Assembly (NCBI GenBank): GCA_903863885.1
Contig: CAIPEB010000346.1
Location: 1 to 47,841, forward strand
Length of the DNA: 47,841 nt
DNA from: an uncultured Planctomycetaceae bacterium
Lineage (GTDB): Bacteria > Planctomycetota > Planctomycetia > Pirellulales > Pirellulaceae
Direction: 5' to 3'
The number at the start of each line of letters is the position of its first letter. Positions within the stretch are counted from its first letter, which is position 1. A program made the position numbers and the translations under genes. The notes under the pieces were generated by a model. That model was not told the DNA's origin. It worked only from the letters and a program-made list of their open reading frames with translations, and ran no database searches. Below, piece after piece: positions 1-13,465 of this stretch.

Positions 1-19
1 ATATTGAAGAAGTTAATAT
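1..19. promoter_or_regulatory. Possible LysR-type autoregulatory box
   Basis: An interrupted palindrome ATATT-N9-AATAT lies about 50 bp upstream of the LysR-type gene. It contains the T-N11-A spacing (T4 to A16) typical of LysR-family operators. The flanking 60 bp are much more AT-rich than the rest of the window, as expected of a promoter. LysR-type proteins usually autoregulate, so this is a plausible self-operator, but the match is short and the window starts here. Confidence 0.35.
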
Positions 20-68
20 TACGACAACGCAGACATTAAAAATACTACGACTGCATGCGACCCGCACG

Positions 69-1004
69 ATGAACGTCAAGAGCCTGAAGATCTTCTGTGA
101 CGTGGCGGGTCGGCGGAGTTTTTCGCAGGGGGCCGCGGAAAACGGCATCACGCAGTCGTGCGCGAGCCAGGTTATTCGCGGCCTGGAGAATTCGCTGGGG
201 ATCCGTCTGATCGACCGATCGCGTCGTCCTTTGGCACTGACACCGGAGGGGCGGGTCTACTACGAGGGCTGCTGCAAGTTGGTGCAGGGATATTTCTCGC
301 TCGAGGAGCAGATCCGCGGACTGCAGCAGGAGCACGATGTCGAAGGCCGGGTTCGCGTCGCATCGATATATTCGATCGGCATCGTATACGGCATGCCGCT
401 GGTCGAGGCGTTCCGCAAGCGGTATCCGCGTGCGACGGTCCACCTCGAGTATCATCATCCGGACCGCGTGTATTCGCTGGTGTGGGAGAATCAGGCCGAC
501 CTCGGTCTGGTAAGTTACCCCCAGAGTTCCCGCAAGCACGGGATCGAGCACTGGCGGGACGAACCGCTGATTCTGGTATGTTCGCCGAGGCATGAGTTGG
601 CGCATCGCAAACGCCGCCTGACGATCGCAAACCTGGGCGGGTTGCAGACGATCGGATTCGCCCGCGAACTCCGCATGCGGCGCCGGATGGATCATGACCT
701 TGCGAAACTCGGCGTCGCTCTGGATGTCGTGATGGAATTCGACAACATTGATACGATCAAGCAGGCCATTTCGGTGAACTCCGGCGCGGGGATCCTGCCG
801 CAGCCGACGGTCAGCGGCGAACTGCGGGACGGGACGCTCGTGCGGGTTGACGTGGAAGGGCTCGACCTTTCCCGGCCGCTCGGCATCGTCTATCGGCGCG
901 GAGTGGAACTGAGCCGCACCGCTCGGGAATTCCTGCGGCTGATCCACGGCGAGGCCGATTCGGCGTTTGCCGTCTCCGGGGGGGCAGGCGAAGGCAAGAG
1001 GTAA
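69..1004 (+). CDS. LysR-family transcriptional regulator
   Basis: This 311-residue protein has the LysR layout: an N-terminal winged helix-turn-helix (about residues 1-60, with the motif ITQSCASQVIRGLENSLG followed by LIDRSRRPLALTPEG) and a periplasmic-binding-like effector domain (about 90-295). The N-terminus MNVKSLKIFCDVA is the usual family start, so the ATG at 69 is accepted. It lies directly upstream of gltB on the same strand with about 180 bp between them. By analogy with Bacillus GltC, a LysR regulator of glutamate synthase, it could control gltBD; that is inference from position only. The effector is unknown. A CysB or CynR-like role cannot be excluded. Confidence 0.9.
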   Translation: MNVKSLKIFCDVAGRRSFSQGAAENGITQSCASQVIRGLENSLGIRLIDRSRRPLALTPEGRVYYEGCCKLVQGYFSLEEQIRGLQQEHDVEGRVRVASIYSIGIVYGMPLVEAFRKRYPRATVHLEYHHPDRVYSLVWENQADLGLVSYPQSSRKHGIEHWRDEPLILVCSPRHELAHRKRRLTIANLGGLQTIGFARELRMRRRMDHDLAKLGVALDVVMEFDNIDTIKQAISVNSGAGILPQPTVSGELRDGTLVRVDVEGLDLSRPLGIVYRRGVELSRTAREFLRLIHGEADSAFAVSGGAGEGKR

Positions 1005-1062
1005 CGGAAGCCGCCGACAGAATTCCGCGGTGCAGCCGGTTGCAGCGATGAAGGCGGGTGAT

Positions 1063-1094
1063 TTGAATTGGCACTTTTGAATTGAATTGGCAAA
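1063..1094. promoter_or_regulatory. Direct repeats upstream of gltB (candidate operator)
   Basis: Two exact copies of TTGAATTGGCA occur at 1063-1073 and 1082-1092. Their starts are 19 bp apart, close to two helical turns, so a dimeric regulator could bind both on one face. They lie about 95-120 bp before the probable gltB start. The second copy extends to TTGGCAAA, which also occurs upstream of the NrpR-type gene and, with one base changed, upstream of gdhA. Either the adjacent LysR protein or the NrpR-type regulator could be the ligand. The repeat is seen directly; its role is inferred. Confidence 0.5.
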
Positions 1095-1185
1095 GCGCAT
1101 GGCCCGGGCGCGGGGGGCGCTGGCAGCGGGGTCCGAACGGGGCCTCCGCGATGAACGGATGAGCTTTTGATTGACGGGACGTTTC

Positions 1186-5787
<4,602 letters not shown>

Positions 5788-5809
5788 ACGAATTGGGAAC
5801 GCACGAATC

Positions 5810-7372
5810 ATGGGAAAACCGACTGGCTTCAAAGAATACCCCCGCAAGACCGTACCCTACCGCGCGCCGGCGGAACGCATCGGGGACTTCCTCGAAATCT
5901 ACCGCGAGCCGGACGTCGACCAGATGCGCACGCAGGGAGCGCGCTGCATGGACTGCGGCGTGCCGTTCTGCATGTCCGCCACGGGCTGCCCGGTGGACAA
6001 CCTGATCCCGGAATGGAACGACCTGATCTACAACGGGCGATGGCGCGAGGCGCTCGACCGCCTTCACCGCACGAACAATTTTCCCGAGTTCACGGGGCGG
6101 GCCTGTCCGGCGCCCTGCGAAGGCGCCTGCGTGCTGGGCATCAACGAACCGCCCGTCACGATCAAGAACATCGAGAATGCCATCATCGACCGCGGCTTCG
6201 CCGAAGGCTGGGTGACCGCCCGGCCACCGGCCACCCGCACCGGCAAGCGGGTTGCGATCGTCGGATCCGGCCCGGCGGGCCTGGCGGCGGCCGCCCAGTT
6301 GAACAAGGTGGGGCATACGGTGACCGTTTTCGAGCGGGCCGATCGGATCGGCGGTCTGCTGATGTACGGCATCCCGAACATGAAGCTGGAAAAAGAGGTC
6401 GTCAACCGGCGCGTGCAGTTGCTGCGTGACGAGGGCGTGCAGTTCGTCACGGGTGTACACGTCGGAAAGCAGGAGGATTTCGCCGCCGGACACATGACCC
6501 GCATCATGGAAGAGTCCGGGGCGACGGTGCAGTTTCTCAACCCGCGGCAGCTGCTCGCCGACTTCGACGCGGTCCTGCTGGCGACAGGCGCAACCCGTCC
6601 GCGAGACCTGCCGATTCCCGGCCGGGAACTCGAAGGCATCCATTTCGCCATGGATTTCCTCGCCCGCAATACGAAGAGCCTCCTGGACTCGCAGCTGTAT
6701 GACGAGAAGTACATTTCGGCCCGCGGCAAACAGGTCATCGTGATCGGCGGCGGCGACACGGGAGCGGACTGCATCGGCACGTCGCTGCGTCACGGATGCG
6801 CCGGCGTGATCAACTTCGAACTGCTGGACCGGTCCCCGGCGCAGCGCGCCGGCGATAATCCGTGGCCGCAATGGCCGCGCGTCTTCCGCGTGGATTACTC
6901 GCACGACGAATGCCGCAGCCGGTTCGGAGACGACCCTCGCGTCTATTCGATTCTCACCAAGGAGTTCATCGACGACGGCCACGGCCGCGTGGCGGGCGTG
7001 CGCACGGTCCGCATCGACTGGTCCCGGCCCTCCGACCGGGCCCCCTTCCGCGAGATCGCGGGCACCGAGGCGGTGTGGCCGGCCGAATTGATCTTCCTCT
7101 CGCTGGGGTTCCTCGGTCCCGAGTCGGCCGCAGCGGAAATGCTGGGCGTCGCCTGCGACCGGCGCGGCAACTACGAGGCGGAATTCGGCCAGTTCCGCAC
7201 GAACGTGCCTAACGTGTTTGCCGCAGGAGACTGCCGGCGGGGTCAATCGCTGGTGGTGTGGGCGATCAACGAAGGCCGCGGCGCGGCCCGGGCGATCGAC
7301 CTGTTCCTCCAGGGCTCGAGCACGCTCCCGGCGCCCGACTTCACCGGAGCACCGGTCGGCGCGTGGCGCTGA
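5810..7372 (+). CDS. gltD: Glutamate synthase small subunit
   Basis: The beta subunit of GOGAT oxidises NADPH and passes electrons through FAD and [4Fe-4S] clusters to GltB. The 520-residue protein starts [10 protein letters not shown], the characteristic GltD N-terminus, so the ATG at 5810 is preferred over an in-frame start at 5765 inside gltB. Cluster cysteines are in CMDCGVPFC (46, 49, 54), Cys60 and CPAPCEGAC (99, 103, 107). A GSGPAG FAD-binding motif lies near residue 152 and a second dinucleotide motif, [11 protein letters not shown], lies further on. It follows gltB by 22 bp and is surely co-transcribed. It converges with the NrpR-type gene, only 52 bp beyond its stop. Confidence 0.97.
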   Translation: MGKPTGFKEYPRKTVPYRAPAERIGDFLEIYREPDVDQMRTQGARCMDCGVPFCMSATGCPVDNLIPEWNDLIYNGRWREALDRLHRTNNFPEFTGRACPAPCEGACVLGINEPPVTIKNIENAIIDRGFAEGWVTARPPATRTGKRVAIVGSGPAGLAAAAQLNKVGHTVTVFERADRIGGLLMYGIPNMKLEKEVVNRRVQLLRDEGVQFVTGVHVGKQEDFAAGHMTRIMEESGATVQFLNPRQLLADFDAVLLATGATRPRDLPIPGRELEGIHFAMDFLARNTKSLLDSQLYDEKYISARGKQVIVIGGGDTGADCIGTSLRHGCAGVINFELLDRSPAQRAGDNPWPQWPRVFRVDYSHDECRSRFGDDPRVYSILTKEFIDDGHGRVAGVRTVRIDWSRPSDRAPFREIAGTEAVWPAELIFLSLGFLGPESAAAEMLGVACDRRGNYEAEFGQFRTNVPNVFAAGDCRRGQSLVVWAINEGRGAARAIDLFLQGSSTLPAPDFTGAPVGAWR

Positions 7373-7424
7373 AGTCCCGAAGGACGCACGGACGTTCCGC
7401 CGGCGACCCGGCGCGGATACGAGT

Positions 7425-8432
7425 TCAGCGCGGACGCGATTTCAGCGCCCGAGGCAGCTCGTCGGCGGGGATCAGCCGATGGAAGTCGAGCAGGCCGGCC
7501 AGCGCGCGGCACTCGACGCGTTGATCCCGTTCGGTCAGCACGGCCACCGGATTGAGCCCGCCGACGACCGCGGCGCCGACTCGCCCCGCATTGACGGACA
7601 GACCGAACACGGCCTGCCCGGGCTGGCCGACCTCGAGCAACCCGCCCAGCCCGACAGCCGACAGATGATCGCTGATGTGCAGGACCACCTCACGACTGTC
7701 CGCCGGCAACTCCCGGAAGCTGGCGCCTATCAGCCCGTTGCCGTCGCGCACCGCATCGCGGTACGCGGTCATCCGCCCCCGCACAAAGACCTCCAGCGGG
7801 TCGATCGTCGTCGCATCATAATGGATCAGCTCGACGAACCGCGTGGGCTGACCGCCGCGCAGCTGCAACAGTCCGCCGAAGCGGGAAGTCGTGGGGATTC
7901 CGTGCTTGAGCAACACGCCGTTCAGGGTGATGGAGCAGACGGTGCAGAGCGCAACCCGGCCCGCCGGCACGGTCAGCTGCCCCAGCGTCTCGCGCGGCCA
8001 GAGCAGAGCCAGACGGTTTCCCATCGCGTAGCCCTTGGCGAACGAGCGGACGATTTCCTCGGCGCATGCGGCCAGCTGTTGGGGATCGACCAGCATCGCG
8101 TTGACCACGACGCTGCCGGTGCGGGTGGCCAGGTCGAAGGTCATCCGGAATGCCATCTCGTCGATTTTTGCGGAGAGGTAACCGACGCGATCGGTGATGC
8201 GGGCTCCCTTCAGTTCGGCCTGCCCCCGCTCCGTGATCACATGTCCGCGGCGTCCCTCCCCGTGCACCAGCCCGTCGATACCCATCTGGTGCAGATAGAG
8301 CCGCACCGCCCGCTCGCTCAGATGGCATCCGGCCGCTTCGAGACTCTGGGCGACCTTCCCCGAACTCACCGGCGCCGAGAACCGGCTCAGAACCTGCAGG
8401 ATCTCGGTGCGTTGTCGTTCGGTCTTTTCCAT
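7425..8432 (-). CDS. nrpR: NrpR/DUF128-type transcriptional regulator
   Basis: The 335-residue protein begins MEKTERQRTEILQVL and carries an N-terminal winged-helix domain (about residues 1-75) of the type seen in NrpR, followed by a single NrpR/DUF128 domain (about 80-330). In methanogenic archaea NrpR represses nitrogen-assimilation genes and is released by 2-oxoglutarate. Bacterial members are less studied. Placement between gltBD and gdhA fits a nitrogen-control role. It lies 125 bp downstream of the PEP/pyruvate-binding gene on the same strand, and that gap holds a CGGCA/TGCCG palindrome and a TTGGCAAAA site, so autoregulation is plausible. The start is the ATG at 8432; a longer open frame upstream overlaps the neighbouring gene and is rejected. 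Family call is strong, ligand inferred. Confidence 0.8.
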   Translation of the reverse strand: MEKTERQRTEILQVLSRFSAPVSSGKVAQSLEAAGCHLSERAVRLYLHQMGIDGLVHGEGRRGHVITERGQAELKGARITDRVGYLSAKIDEMAFRMTFDLATRTGSVVVNAMLVDPQQLAACAEEIVRSFAKGYAMGNRLALLWPRETLGQLTVPAGRVALCTVCSITLNGVLLKHGIPTTSRFGGLLQLRGGQPTRFVELIHYDATTIDPLEVFVRGRMTAYRDAVRDGNGLIGASFRELPADSREVVLHISDHLSAVGLGGLLEVGQPGQAVFGLSVNAGRVGAAVVGGLNPVAVLTERDQRVECRALAGLLDFHRLIPADELPRALKSRPR

Positions 8433-8486
8433 GAGTGCATCTCCGTCGCAACCTGCGGCCCCGCACCGCACGACCGGCCCAGAACA

Positions 8487-8523
8487 TTGGCAAAACCCGA
8501 TTCCAATATCGGCATTTTTGCCG
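8487..8523. promoter_or_regulatory. Palindrome and TTGGCAAAA site upstream of the nrpR-type gene
   Basis: CGGCATTTTTGCCG (8510-8523) has 5-bp inverted arms around a T-tract. TTGGCAAAA (8487-8495) lies 15 bp away. Both fall 55-91 bp upstream of the NrpR-type start in a 125-bp gap. Related sequences sit upstream of gltB (1087), upstream of gdhA (11455) and after nfnB (15967). An NrpR autoregulatory operator is the simplest reading. The site differs from the GGAA-N6-TTCC operator of methanogens, so the link is inference. Confidence 0.45.
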
Positions 8524-8557
8524 TTGACGACAATTCCCTTGCCGGCATCCCGGCGGC

Positions 8558-11179
8558 TCAACGGACCGGTTCGCGGTAGCACATGACCAGCTGATCGGGC
8601 GTGTTGGCGTAGACGCGCAGGCGATAATCGCTGTTCCTGGAGGCGGTGAGGTCGATCACGCGGAGCACGGGCGCCCATTTGCCGGCGCTGGGCACCAGTT
8701 CCGCGAGACGGTTGGGAGACTGCAGGAAGAAATCGCGGTTCCACGAATTGTGCTGCTGGCCGGGAAACAGGGCCGTATACAGGATGTCCAGTTCCACCAG
8801 GTCGTTGAAGAAGTGGGTCCCCAGCGACACGTCGGGAATGAGATCCTCGCGCATGGCAACGATTTCGCACAGCACCGACACATTGTCGATTTCCGCGAAC
8901 GACACGGGCACTCCGAGCGACGGGCTCTTGGTGCCCCAGCGGCCGGGTCCGATCAGCATGATGCTGTTGGGGCCCTTTCGTTCGTTCACGTGCAGCACGC
9001 GTCCGATGACGCGAGCCAGCGCATAGCGGTCGGCGATCGGCAGCTGGCCGTAAAACATCGGCTCGACGTAGACCACCCGGTCGATGAAACTCTGGCGACT
9101 CGGGCCGATCACCGCTCCGCGCGATTCGAGGATCACGTCCGAGGCGGCCACCGCGGAGGGCCGGTCGCCGACCTGACTGCCGGTGGCGATCTGCAGCGGC
9201 CGGCACTGCACGAGATTGAGCTTGTAGTTGTCCTTGCCGAAGAAATTCGCCGTGAACTCGAGGTCCACGGGGCAGTCGTAGGCCTGCTGCAGCATGGCCA
9301 GGATTTCCCGCATGTCCTGGACGAAGGAGGTGCGGGTCAGCAGTTGCTCGAACGTCAGGACCAGCGCGCAGCGGGGATCCAGCTGCTGCTTTTCGATGAG
9401 CGCCGCCAGCCCCGGATCGGGTGAAGCGAAACGGCCGAGCATGGCGGGGTCGCAGTTCTTGGCCACGTCGGCGAAATCGTAGGCGCTCTGCTGGTTGGAC
9501 TCGAGGTCGATCACGTCCACTCGGCGCTGCGAGTACTGGCGGACCTCTTCCGCCCCGGTCTCCGGCCGCCGCTCGGGGTCGTTCAGCGCGACAACGCGGG
9601 TGTAGTCGTCGTCCGAACGGTCCACGGCCCGCGTGCCCAGCCCGAACACCAGCCGCACCATGCCCGCGTTCGGGTCGATATAGGGACTCCACACGTAGGG
9701 ATTATAGGAATAGCCGACACCCGCGACCTGGGGAAAGAAAAAGTTGCCGTAACGCGATCCGGATACGCGCTGCACCAGCAGCGACATCTGCTCGTCGCGA
9801 TCCAGCAGCCCGCGCTGGGCGCGATACCGCAGCGCTTTCTCGCTCATCGTGCTCGCATAGATGGTGCGCACCGCGGAGAGAAAATCCGCCAGCCGTTTGG
9901 AATGCGGCCCCTGATTGGCGCAGAACACGCTTTCGTACTTGCCGGCAAACGCGTTCCCGTAGTTATCCTCGAGCAGACTGCTGGACCGCACGATGATCGG
10001 AGACTGTCCGAAATACGCGAGCATTTCGGAGATCTCCTTCTCGATGTATTCGGGAAACGAACCGGTCAGGATCCGGCGCCGCGCCTCCTCGACGCCATCC
10101 AGAAACGTCTGCGGATCGCGCTGTTTCTGCCGCATCCACCAGCAGCCGTTCTCGACCAGGAACGAATAGAACACGTCCGAGCCGATATAGAAGGAATCGT
10201 GCGCCTCGAGGACGTCGCCCCAACGCGCGTCGTGCGAGCGGAGAATGCCGCGGGCCAGGAGCATGCCCACGGACTTGCCGCCGATCAGCCCCGTTCCAAC
10301 CATCCGCTTGGCGATCTGCAGCACGTCGCCCAGCGTGAAATAACGCCGCACCAGGGCCTGCACGGCCTCGTCGCGCGAGACCACCATCCGCAGCATGTCC
10401 TCAAAACACTCCTCGGCATCCTTCGCCGAACGCGCGCCCGACCGGACCTCGTTCCAGACCTCCTCGGCACGGGCCAGCTGGTGGTTCCACATGCCCTGCC
10501 GCATCCGCACCGAATCAAGGCCCGTCCACGGCATGGCGGTGAGGATCTCCGCCGTCGTCGAACTCTCCATCAACGGAACAAAGTCGTCCCCCTCCCAGCT
10601 GTGCAGCATGTGCATGGTGGGGGAATAGCGCTGCTGATTCTTGATCGGATGAACGTAGATCTCCCCGCGATGGCGGTACACATCCAGGAAAATCTGCGTC
10701 GTGTCGGAGATCGGCTTCAGGGCGTGGAAAGAATGGCGGTCGCGCAGGATCGGGAAATAGGCCAGCGACTCCAGCTCGTAGACGTACGGACAGGTCAGCC
10801 GGAAGAAGTTGCCCAGCATCCGGTCGCTGTACCAGGCCTCCGCGAGCGTCGACAGGCAGTCGAACACGAAATAGGCCTCGCGGCCCGATTCGTCGAGCAC
10901 GCGGTGGATTTCCGTAATGAAGCGTTCCAGGCCCTCCGAGGGCCGCAGGTTGCAGACGTGGACCGGCAAATCCTGCGGCACCAGCGGCTCGTGATCGGCA
11001 AAGCGGAAATAGACGATCGTCTTGCCGTGCGCAATGGCATGGCGGCACAACGGCGGCACGAAGCGGGCGAAATCCTCCAGGTGATCCACCTGCCACACCA
11101 GATTGTCGCCGGGGATCAGTCCCTTCAGCAGCCGGTCCAGTCCCGGCACCCCGGTGCTCAAGTGCGATTCGCTCGTCAT
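8558..11179 (-). CDS. KaiC-like/PEP-pyruvate-binding domain fusion protein
   Basis: This 873-residue protein has three parts. Residues about 1-230 resemble a KaiC/RecA-like domain: TGVPGLDRLLKG matches the family start, and a Walker-B-like stretch YFVFDCLSTL is present, but the Walker A loop is replaced by WQVDHLEDF. The middle (about 290-660) is the ATP-grasp PEP/pyruvate-binding domain of pyruvate phosphate dikinase, with GGKSVGM, RSSSLLEDNYGNAFAGKYE and NLVQCRPL. A C-terminal region of about 200 residues has LIGPGRWGTKSPSLGVP and LGTHFFNDLVELD. I see neither the phosphohistidine swivel domain nor the PEP-binding barrel, so it should not act as a complete dikinase. The ATG at 11179 has a strong ribosome site (AGGGGG). 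It faces gdhA and precedes the NrpR-type gene. Function unknown; a sensory or phosphotransfer role is possible. Confidence 0.8.
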   Translation of the reverse strand: MTSESHLSTGVPGLDRLLKGLIPGDNLVWQVDHLEDFARFVPPLCRHAIAHGKTIVYFRFADHEPLVPQDLPVHVCNLRPSEGLERFITEIHRVLDESGREAYFVFDCLSTLAEAWYSDRMLGNFFRLTCPYVYELESLAYFPILRDRHSFHALKPISDTTQIFLDVYRHRGEIYVHPIKNQQRYSPTMHMLHSWEGDDFVPLMESSTTAEILTAMPWTGLDSVRMRQGMWNHQLARAEEVWNEVRSGARSAKDAEECFEDMLRMVVSRDEAVQALVRRYFTLGDVLQIAKRMVGTGLIGGKSVGMLLARGILRSHDARWGDVLEAHDSFYIGSDVFYSFLVENGCWWMRQKQRDPQTFLDGVEEARRRILTGSFPEYIEKEISEMLAYFGQSPIIVRSSSLLEDNYGNAFAGKYESVFCANQGPHSKRLADFLSAVRTIYASTMSEKALRYRAQRGLLDRDEQMSLLVQRVSGSRYGNFFFPQVAGVGYSYNPYVWSPYIDPNAGMVRLVFGLGTRAVDRSDDDYTRVVALNDPERRPETGAEEVRQYSQRRVDVIDLESNQQSAYDFADVAKNCDPAMLGRFASPDPGLAALIEKQQLDPRCALVLTFEQLLTRTSFVQDMREILAMLQQAYDCPVDLEFTANFFGKDNYKLNLVQCRPLQIATGSQVGDRPSAVAASDVILESRGAVIGPSRQSFIDRVVYVEPMFYGQLPIADRYALARVIGRVLHVNERKGPNSIMLIGPGRWGTKSPSLGVPVSFAEIDNVSVLCEIVAMREDLIPDVSLGTHFFNDLVELDILYTALFPGQQHNSWNRDFFLQSPNRLAELVPSAGKWAPVLRVIDLTASRNSDYRLRVYANTPDQLVMCYREPVR

Positions 11180-11682
11180 GAAATCCCCCTCTGGCACGAT
11201 GGTCAAACCCGCCCGCCGCACCGCCGGGGCTACCTGCACAAGCAGTGCGACAAGCGTGTCAGGTTAAGTCCTCACCGCGGGGCCGTCAAGGAACGGCCCG
11301 ACCGGCGGCGACCGGACGGACCCCGCCGCCTCCCGACCCGCCCTCCCGGTTTTACCGACCCGCCTGCGCAGCACGATCCGGAGCATCCGCGAAATCCGCC
11401 GGCTACCTCCCGACTCCCGCTTCGGCAATTCATGAATCACGTTGCGGAAATACATTGCCAAAAGATCGGATAAATTTTGACACGAAGAGTATGGAAAATT
11501 GTCGACGATAATGGTAACTTTTTCCAATAAGGTTGCACTGGGCTTCCAGACGCCGTCTTCCCGACGCCAGTCGACGCGGGAAATCGGCCGTGTCCGCAGA
11601 TCGGGTTCAGCCGGCAGGGGCCGCTCCGATGACGACGGACCGAGCATCCGCCCAGCCGCTTTCGCCAAGGGAGTCCCGCATA
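11180..11682. other. Intergenic region between divergent fusion gene and gdhA
   Basis: This 503-bp gap separates divergently transcribed genes and should hold both promoters. I see no credible gene. The gdhA-proximal half is AT-rich from about 11420 to 11530. It contains CGGCAATT (11423), TTGCCAAAA (11455-11463) and a TTGACA hexamer (11477) with no convincing -10 box at normal spacing. TTGCCAAAA resembles sites upstream of gltB and the NrpR-type gene. Confidence 0.5.
11455..11463. promoter_or_regulatory. TTGCCAAAA motif upstream of gdhA
   Basis: TTGCCAAAA lies about 220 bp before the gdhA start, in the AT-rich part of the gap. It differs by one base from TTGGCAAAA before the NrpR-type gene and from TTGGCAAA before gltB. 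A shared nitrogen-control site is possible, but a 9-bp match alone is weak. Confidence 0.35.
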
Positions 11683-13044
11683 ATGAGTCCATCCGACAAA
11701 TCCGCCCGCGCGTCCGCCGATCAGTTCATGGCTCAGCTCATTGCCAAGAATCCGGGAGAACTCGAATTCCACCAGGCCGTGCGCGAGGTCGTGGAATGCG
11801 TCCTGCCCGTCGTCGAGGAGCGACCGGAATACCGCAAGGCCCGCATTCTCGAACGGATGGTGGAACCCGAACGCGTCATGCTCTTCCGCGTACCGTGGGT
11901 CGATGACCGCGGCGAAATCCAGGTCAACCGCGGCTTCCGCATCGAGATGAGCAGCGCGATCGGACCTTACAAGGGCGGCCTGCGGTTCCACCCGACAGTC
12001 ACGCTCGGCGTCCTCAAGTTCCTAGCCTTCGAACAGGTCTTCAAGAACAGCCTCACCACGCTGTCGATGGGCGGCGGCAAGGGCGGCTCCGACTTCGATC
12101 CCAAAGGCAAGAGCGACGGCGAAGTCATGCGGTTCTGCCAGTCCTTCATGTCCGAATTGTTCCGGCACATCGGCCCGGACACCGACGTGCCCGCCGGTGA
12201 CATCGGAGTCGGCGGCCGCGAAATCGGCTTCCTCTTCGGCCAGTACAAGAAGATCGTCAACCGGTTCTGCGGCGTGCTCACCGGCAAGGGCCTCGAATAC
12301 GGCGGATCGCTGCTCCGCCCCGAAGCCACCGGCTACGGCGCGGTCTACTTCGCCCAGGAAATGCTCGCCACTCGAGGTGACAGCGTGAAGGGCAAGACGG
12401 CCCTCGTCTCCGGTTCCGGCAACGTCGCCCAGTACACCGTCGAGAAAATCAACCAGTTGGGCGGCAAGGCCATCACCCTGTCCGACTCCGACGGCACGAT
12501 TGTCGACGAGGCTGGCATCTGCCCCGACAAACTGGCCTGGGTCCTCGAACTGAAGAACATCCGACGCGGCCGCATCCGCGAATACACCGACCGCTTCAAA
12601 GGATCGTCCTACCTGCCCGGCAAGCGTCCGTGGGGCGTGAAGGCCGACCTGGCGTTCCCCAGCGCCACCCAGAATGAAATCGACGGCGAAGATGCTGCGG
12701 CGCTCGTGAAGAACGGCTGCTACCTCGTCGCCGAAGGCGCCAACATGCCGACCACCCCGGAAGGCGTGGACATCTTCATTGATGCCAAGATTCTCTACGG
12801 CCCCGGCAAAGCGGCCAACGCGGGCGGCGTCGCCACCTCCGGCCTGGAAATGACCCAGAACGCCGGCGTGACTCGCTGGACCCGCGAAGAAGTCGATGCC
12901 AAACTGCAGCAGATCATGAAGGACATCCACGCCAACTGCGTGAAGTACGGCACGACCGACAAGTTCACCAACTACGTACGCGGCGCCAACATCGCCGGTT
13001 TCATCAAGGTCGCCGATGCCATGCTGCAGCAAGGAGTTGTCTGA
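11683..13044 (+). CDS. gdhA: NADP-type glutamate dehydrogenase
   Basis: The 453-residue protein is a hexameric bacterial glutamate dehydrogenase, forming glutamate from ammonium and 2-oxoglutarate with NAD(P)H. The substrate domain shows GPYKGGLRFHP (Lys97) and MGGGKGGSDFDP (Lys133, the catalytic lysine region). The nucleotide domain follows KGLEYGGSLLRPEATGYG and includes SGSGNVAQY. Length and motifs match the NADP-dependent, anabolic class. The ATG at 11683 is chosen over a longer open frame because AAGGGAG sits at 11667-11673 and the family N-terminus follows. It is probably monocistronic, with a strong terminator at 13226. Together with gltBD it gives the cell both low- and high-ammonium routes to glutamate. 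Confidence 0.97.
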   Translation: MSPSDKSARASADQFMAQLIAKNPGELEFHQAVREVVECVLPVVEERPEYRKARILERMVEPERVMLFRVPWVDDRGEIQVNRGFRIEMSSAIGPYKGGLRFHPTVTLGVLKFLAFEQVFKNSLTTLSMGGGKGGSDFDPKGKSDGEVMRFCQSFMSELFRHIGPDTDVPAGDIGVGGREIGFLFGQYKKIVNRFCGVLTGKGLEYGGSLLRPEATGYGAVYFAQEMLATRGDSVKGKTALVSGSGNVAQYTVEKINQLGGKAITLSDSDGTIVDEAGICPDKLAWVLELKNIRRGRIREYTDRFKGSSYLPGKRPWGVKADLAFPSATQNEIDGEDAAALVKNGCYLVAEGANMPTTPEGVDIFIDAKILYGPGKAANAGGVATSGLEMTQNAGVTRWTREEVDAKLQQIMKDIHANCVKYGTTDKFTNYVRGANIAGFIKVADAMLQQGVV

Positions 13045-13225
13045 GCCTCTCCCGGGCTGCCGCGCCGCGAATCCCCGACTCCTGACCGACGTTCCGTTAC
13101 GTCCACAAAGGACCGAATTGAGGATTCTGGACAAACGGCGAAGTTCGACACGGCAGACCGCTCGGCAGTCATGAGCGTCTGACCAACCAATACGCGCGAC
13201 AGCTCTCGCTGGAAGTAATTGCCAC

Positions 13226-13261
13226 GCACGGCGGTCTGGCCGTTTGACCGCCGTGCTTTTT
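13226..13261 (+). terminator. Rho-independent terminator after gdhA
   Basis: A perfect 11-bp stem (GCACGGCGGTC paired with GACCGCCGTGC) with a 9-nt loop is followed at once by five T residues. This is the clearest intrinsic terminator in the window. It ends the gdhA transcript about 180 bp past the stop codon and separates it from nfnA. Confidence 0.88.
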
Positions 13262-13418
13262 CCAGCCTGCCCTCCGGAAGGCCCCCGACAAAGTGCGGAA
13301 AATCCCCACAGAATCACCCGCATGCGGCCCTGTCGCTGCATGCTGTCGCTTTACGGCGACAACGTAAGACCAATCGACACCGTCTGCTAGTATTCAGCTA
13401 GAAAGCCTTGAATTGCGT

Positions 13419-13465
13419 TCCGCTGACAATCGCTGATTTCCACCGCGACCGCGGGACGATCAGAA
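13419..13465 (+). repeat. Degenerate duplicate of an internal nfnA segment
   Basis: CCGCTGACAATCGC at 13420-13433 is identical to 13735-13748 inside nfnA. Similarity continues for about 45 bp at roughly 80%. Translated, the upstream copy reads PLTIADFHRDRGTI against PLTIADFDREAGTI in NfnA. The copy is non-coding in context, 135 bp before the gene start. It looks like a remnant of partial duplication, or of an older gene copy. Confidence 0.6.

Noticed and set aside
1063-1100. Sigma-54 promoter before gltB (TTGGCAC)
   Set aside because: The -24-like element is present, but no GC dinucleotide with the required 10-bp spacing follows. A similar candidate before the NrpR-type gene is off by one base.
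9902-11473. Plus-strand open frame of 523 codons opposite the ATP-grasp fusion gene
   Set aside because: The minus-strand frame encodes recognisable domains with a strong ribosome site; the plus-strand translation is arginine-rich and unmatched.
11477-11512. Sigma-70 promoter for gdhA (TTGACA and GATAAT)
   Set aside because: The spacing of 24 bp is well outside the normal 16-18 bp.
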